Positions 13,701-14,431 of a DNA stretch of 14,431 bases are shown here, one piece after another (the stretch's first letter is position 1; each line of letters begins with the position of its first letter). The DNA comes from Opitutales bacterium UBA2995. Lineage in GTDB: Bacteria > Verrucomicrobiota > Verrucomicrobiia > Opitutales > UBA2995. The DNA lies in NCBI GenBank assembly GCA_002346535.1, contig DDZZ01000049.1:1-14431 (forward strand), read 5' to 3'. Under the pieces are notes generated by a model that did no database searches, was not told the DNA's origin, and saw only the letters and a list, made by a program, of their open reading frames with translations. Both the position numbers and the translations under genes were made by a program.

Positions 13701-14006
13701 ATCGAAGCCGCGGCGCGGCGCCAGAAATGGATCGACCAATCCCAATCTGTCAATTTGTTCCTGTCGAAGCCCGACCTGAAAACATTGTCGCACATGTATC
13801 GTGCAGCTTGGAAGACAGGCCTCAAAACCACCTACTACCTACGCACTCTAGGAGCTTCCAACATTGAGAAAGCGACCGTGAATGTGAAAAAGGAAGTGCG
13901 CGGTGTGGTCGCCGAAAATGGTAAAAAAGAATTCACTGAAGAGGAGAAAAAGGCCTGCAGTATTGAAGCTATGATGAATGGCGAAGAATGCGAAGCCTGC
14001 CAATAA
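10761..14006 (+). CDS. nrdA: Ribonucleoside-diphosphate reductase alpha subunit with extended N-terminus
   Basis: A 1081-aa catalytic subunit that reduces ribonucleoside diphosphates with NrdB. A canonical ATP cone spans about residues 153-243 (CRVIRRNNQVVPWNENKVEI, ending AEAYILYRAQRA) and should bind the dATP/ATP activity effector. Residues 1-150 are an extra segment whose end (HNAHDVAKSLVINR) resembles the end of an ATP cone, suggesting a degenerate second cone. Residues 260-350 form the usual helical N-terminal domain. Catalytic residues are present: C493 and C722 (redox pair, SSCYL and AVCNLGS), C707 and E709 (NLCTEI), tyrosines Y1025-Y1026 (TTYYLRT), and the C-terminal shuttle CEAC (C1077, C1080). 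Similarity to chlamydial NrdA runs the whole core and includes the final CEACQ. It is co-transcribed with nrdB and ended by a strong terminator at 14046-14080. No Shine-Dalgarno sequence is seen. Confidence 0.97.
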   Translation: MLNRTSALKEDLALKKIVRDNQQEKSKFNWREVLTDDGLVQPDLKVESQDGTVDIDLADIADIVGNALSNLLASREDQNVFTKENREFVANITREVGEHLLDLPTEDGANNSISQQALNLEIERTLVDHNAHDVAKSLVINRSHLIPVQQPVSACRVIRRNNQVVPWNENKVEIAIRKAFLSLEKDSSPAIKVAQAVSLRVRDSRRTFIHIEDVQDLVQEELMKSGQFKVAEAYILYRAQRAMLRELEGEEQPDQIDPQQNSMVVVKHTDGNAFFWDGTDLKERIRYAMIDLELHMAEEEIEAELRRSLFDEITLADLRKTIILNAKSLIERDADFAKFAGRVLSTYIYEEVIGWDIVKHGIGSLKKFHADYFKRYLKYGIEIERLSPRLKKFDIDKLADALDPAADLDFDYLGIQTLYDRYLIVDKTSGRHKRIETPQIFWMRVAMGLFVEDETDYEERAISLYTLYKSRRFCSSTPTLFNSGTLHSQLSSCYLYWVDDSIEGIMQRGIAENAYLSKWAGGLGGSWTAVRGTGGHINGTNGESQGIIPFLKLHNDQLVAVNQGGKRRGSGCAYLETWHNDIVDFLELRRNTGDERRRTHDMNTANWTPDLFMKRMEARENWSLFRANEVPDLHESYGKAFEEKYIEYEAKAETGEIWSEQIPAIELWKKMLKMIFETGHPWITFKDPCNIRSPQDHVGVIHSSNLCTEITLNTGQDETAVCNLGSIVLDNHLDEDGNIDHRKLRNTIRTAVRALDNVIDINFYPTDAARNSNQRHRPIGLGVMGIQNSLYKKNIPFASEEAVEFNDEFMEAIAYYSFEMSSDLAKEQGTYSSYKGSKWDRGILPQDSLDLLQEERGVEVDVPRTSRMDWDVLRKKIKKQGMRNSNVLAIAPTATISNITGTSPCIEPAYKNLFVKSNLSGDFIVLNQFLVRDLKEEGLWNEDMLDNLKYFDGEIQDINTIPAHLKEKYTTAFGIGYKWFIEAAARRQKWIDQSQSVNLFLSKPDLKTLSHMYRAAWKTGLKTTYYLRTLGASNIEKATVNVKKEVRGVVAENGKKEFTEEEKKACSIEAMMNGEECEACQ

Positions 14007-14045
14007 TTTGCTGTTAAAGCTGATTCCGATAGACTGATTAATTAG

Positions 14046-14080
14046 ACAGGGGCGATGGCGGACATCGCCCCTGTATTTTT
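14046..14080 (+). terminator. Intrinsic terminator of nrdBA
   Basis: A perfect 12-bp stem, ACAGGGGCGATG (14046-14057) with CATCGCCCCTGT (14063-14074), encloses a 5-nt loop (GCGGA) and is followed by A and five T. It starts 39 bp after the nrdA stop codon. Confidence 0.93.
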
Positions 14081-14431
14081 AGTGGCGATATACAATAAAC
14101 CTGGAGGTCCGGATTCTATTCTCCAAAAACTACAAAACAAAGTGAGTCGACTCCCTTCGCTCATTGAAAGACTCAAAAACAGCGTTATCCCAAATTGCAC
14201 CGCGCTTTTGGATGATCTTAGTTCTTCAACTCCAGCGGTCTCAATGTACGCCGATCAATTTCTCAGCTCGAGCAATTGTTACCCTATTAGACGGACTGCT
14301 GTGGATTAATTTGTATTTCAATTCTTGGGGCGAAATTTTGGGGCAGTGCCCTTCGCCGCAGAGAAAATCAAATTCAAGGGCTTTCTAAATTTCCCTCGTT
14401 GATCAGGGTGACTTGATCCCGGAGAACTGGG
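14081..14431. other. Intergenic region after nrdBA, no convincing gene
   Basis: About 350 bases to the window edge. A plus-strand frame begins inside the nrdBA terminator and looks accidental. On the minus strand a short stretch at 14166-14219 reads KIIQKRGAIWDNAVFESF, which resembles the D-N-A-x-x-E-S-F motif of IS3/IS481-type transposases, but stops lie close on both sides. Nothing else is recognised. Confidence 0.4.

Noticed and set aside
14055..14309. 84-codon plus-strand frame after nrdA
   Set aside because: Its start codon is inside the terminator stem, it lacks a ribosome binding site, and no domain is seen.

Overview
The window looks like bacterial chromosome from the PVC superphylum, most likely Verrucomicrobiota (Opitutae-like); this is inference. 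The main support is the ribonucleotide reductase pair near the right end. By eye, from memory, both subunits match the chlamydial class Ic enzyme closely, down to the C-terminal Cys-Glu-Ala-Cys-Gln of the large subunit and an all-glutamate metal site in the small subunit. G+C is moderate. Almost none of the intact genes has a visible Shine-Dalgarno sequence.

Layout. 1-472: 3' end of a 23S rRNA gene, a spacer with a perfect hairpin, a 5S rRNA gene and a strong intrinsic terminator, i.e. the tail of an rRNA operon. 473-3132: a gene-poor, decayed stretch. It holds a frameshifted IS3-type OrfA remnant, an intact exonuclease III (xth/exoA) on the minus strand, a truncated 2'-5' RNA ligase-like gene (thpR) that has lost its second HxTx motif, and a possible small membrane-protein pseudogene with two in-frame stops. 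3133-4557: a plus-strand cardiolipin synthase with two HKD motifs, possibly leaderless. 4586-8107: a tightly spaced minus-strand pair of membrane glycosyltransferases, one a processive cellulose-synthase/CslA-like GT2, the other a fusion of a polytopic GT-C/GT87-like domain with a TIGR04283-like GT2 domain. 8249-9256: a minus-strand group with an exported helical DUF3106-like protein, a 37-codon ORF overlapping it by ATGA, and an ECF sigma factor gene broken by two in-frame nonsense codons. 9257-14080: the nrdBA operon with its control region and a strong terminator. 14081-14431: no convincing gene.

The most informative part is the nrd locus. A TTGACA-N17-CATAAC promoter carries two NrdR-like boxes separated by exactly 16 bp, one over the -35 and one over the predicted start site. 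Just upstream is a perfect 22-bp palindrome made of two inverted DnaA-box sequences (TTATTCACA). The small subunit has leucine where the radical tyrosine (class Ia) or phenylalanine (Chlamydia class Ic) should be, so it cannot form the standard tyrosyl radical at that position and probably uses a metal-based oxidant. The large subunit has an N-terminal extension that may be a degenerate extra ATP cone. The predicted picture is dNTP synthesis under joint NrdR (nucleotide sensing) and DnaA (replication-linked) control.

The other theme is decay: at least four broken genes lie in one window beside several intact housekeeping genes. I see no CRISPR array, no intact mobile element, no tRNA, and no convincing wholly new multi-gene system.
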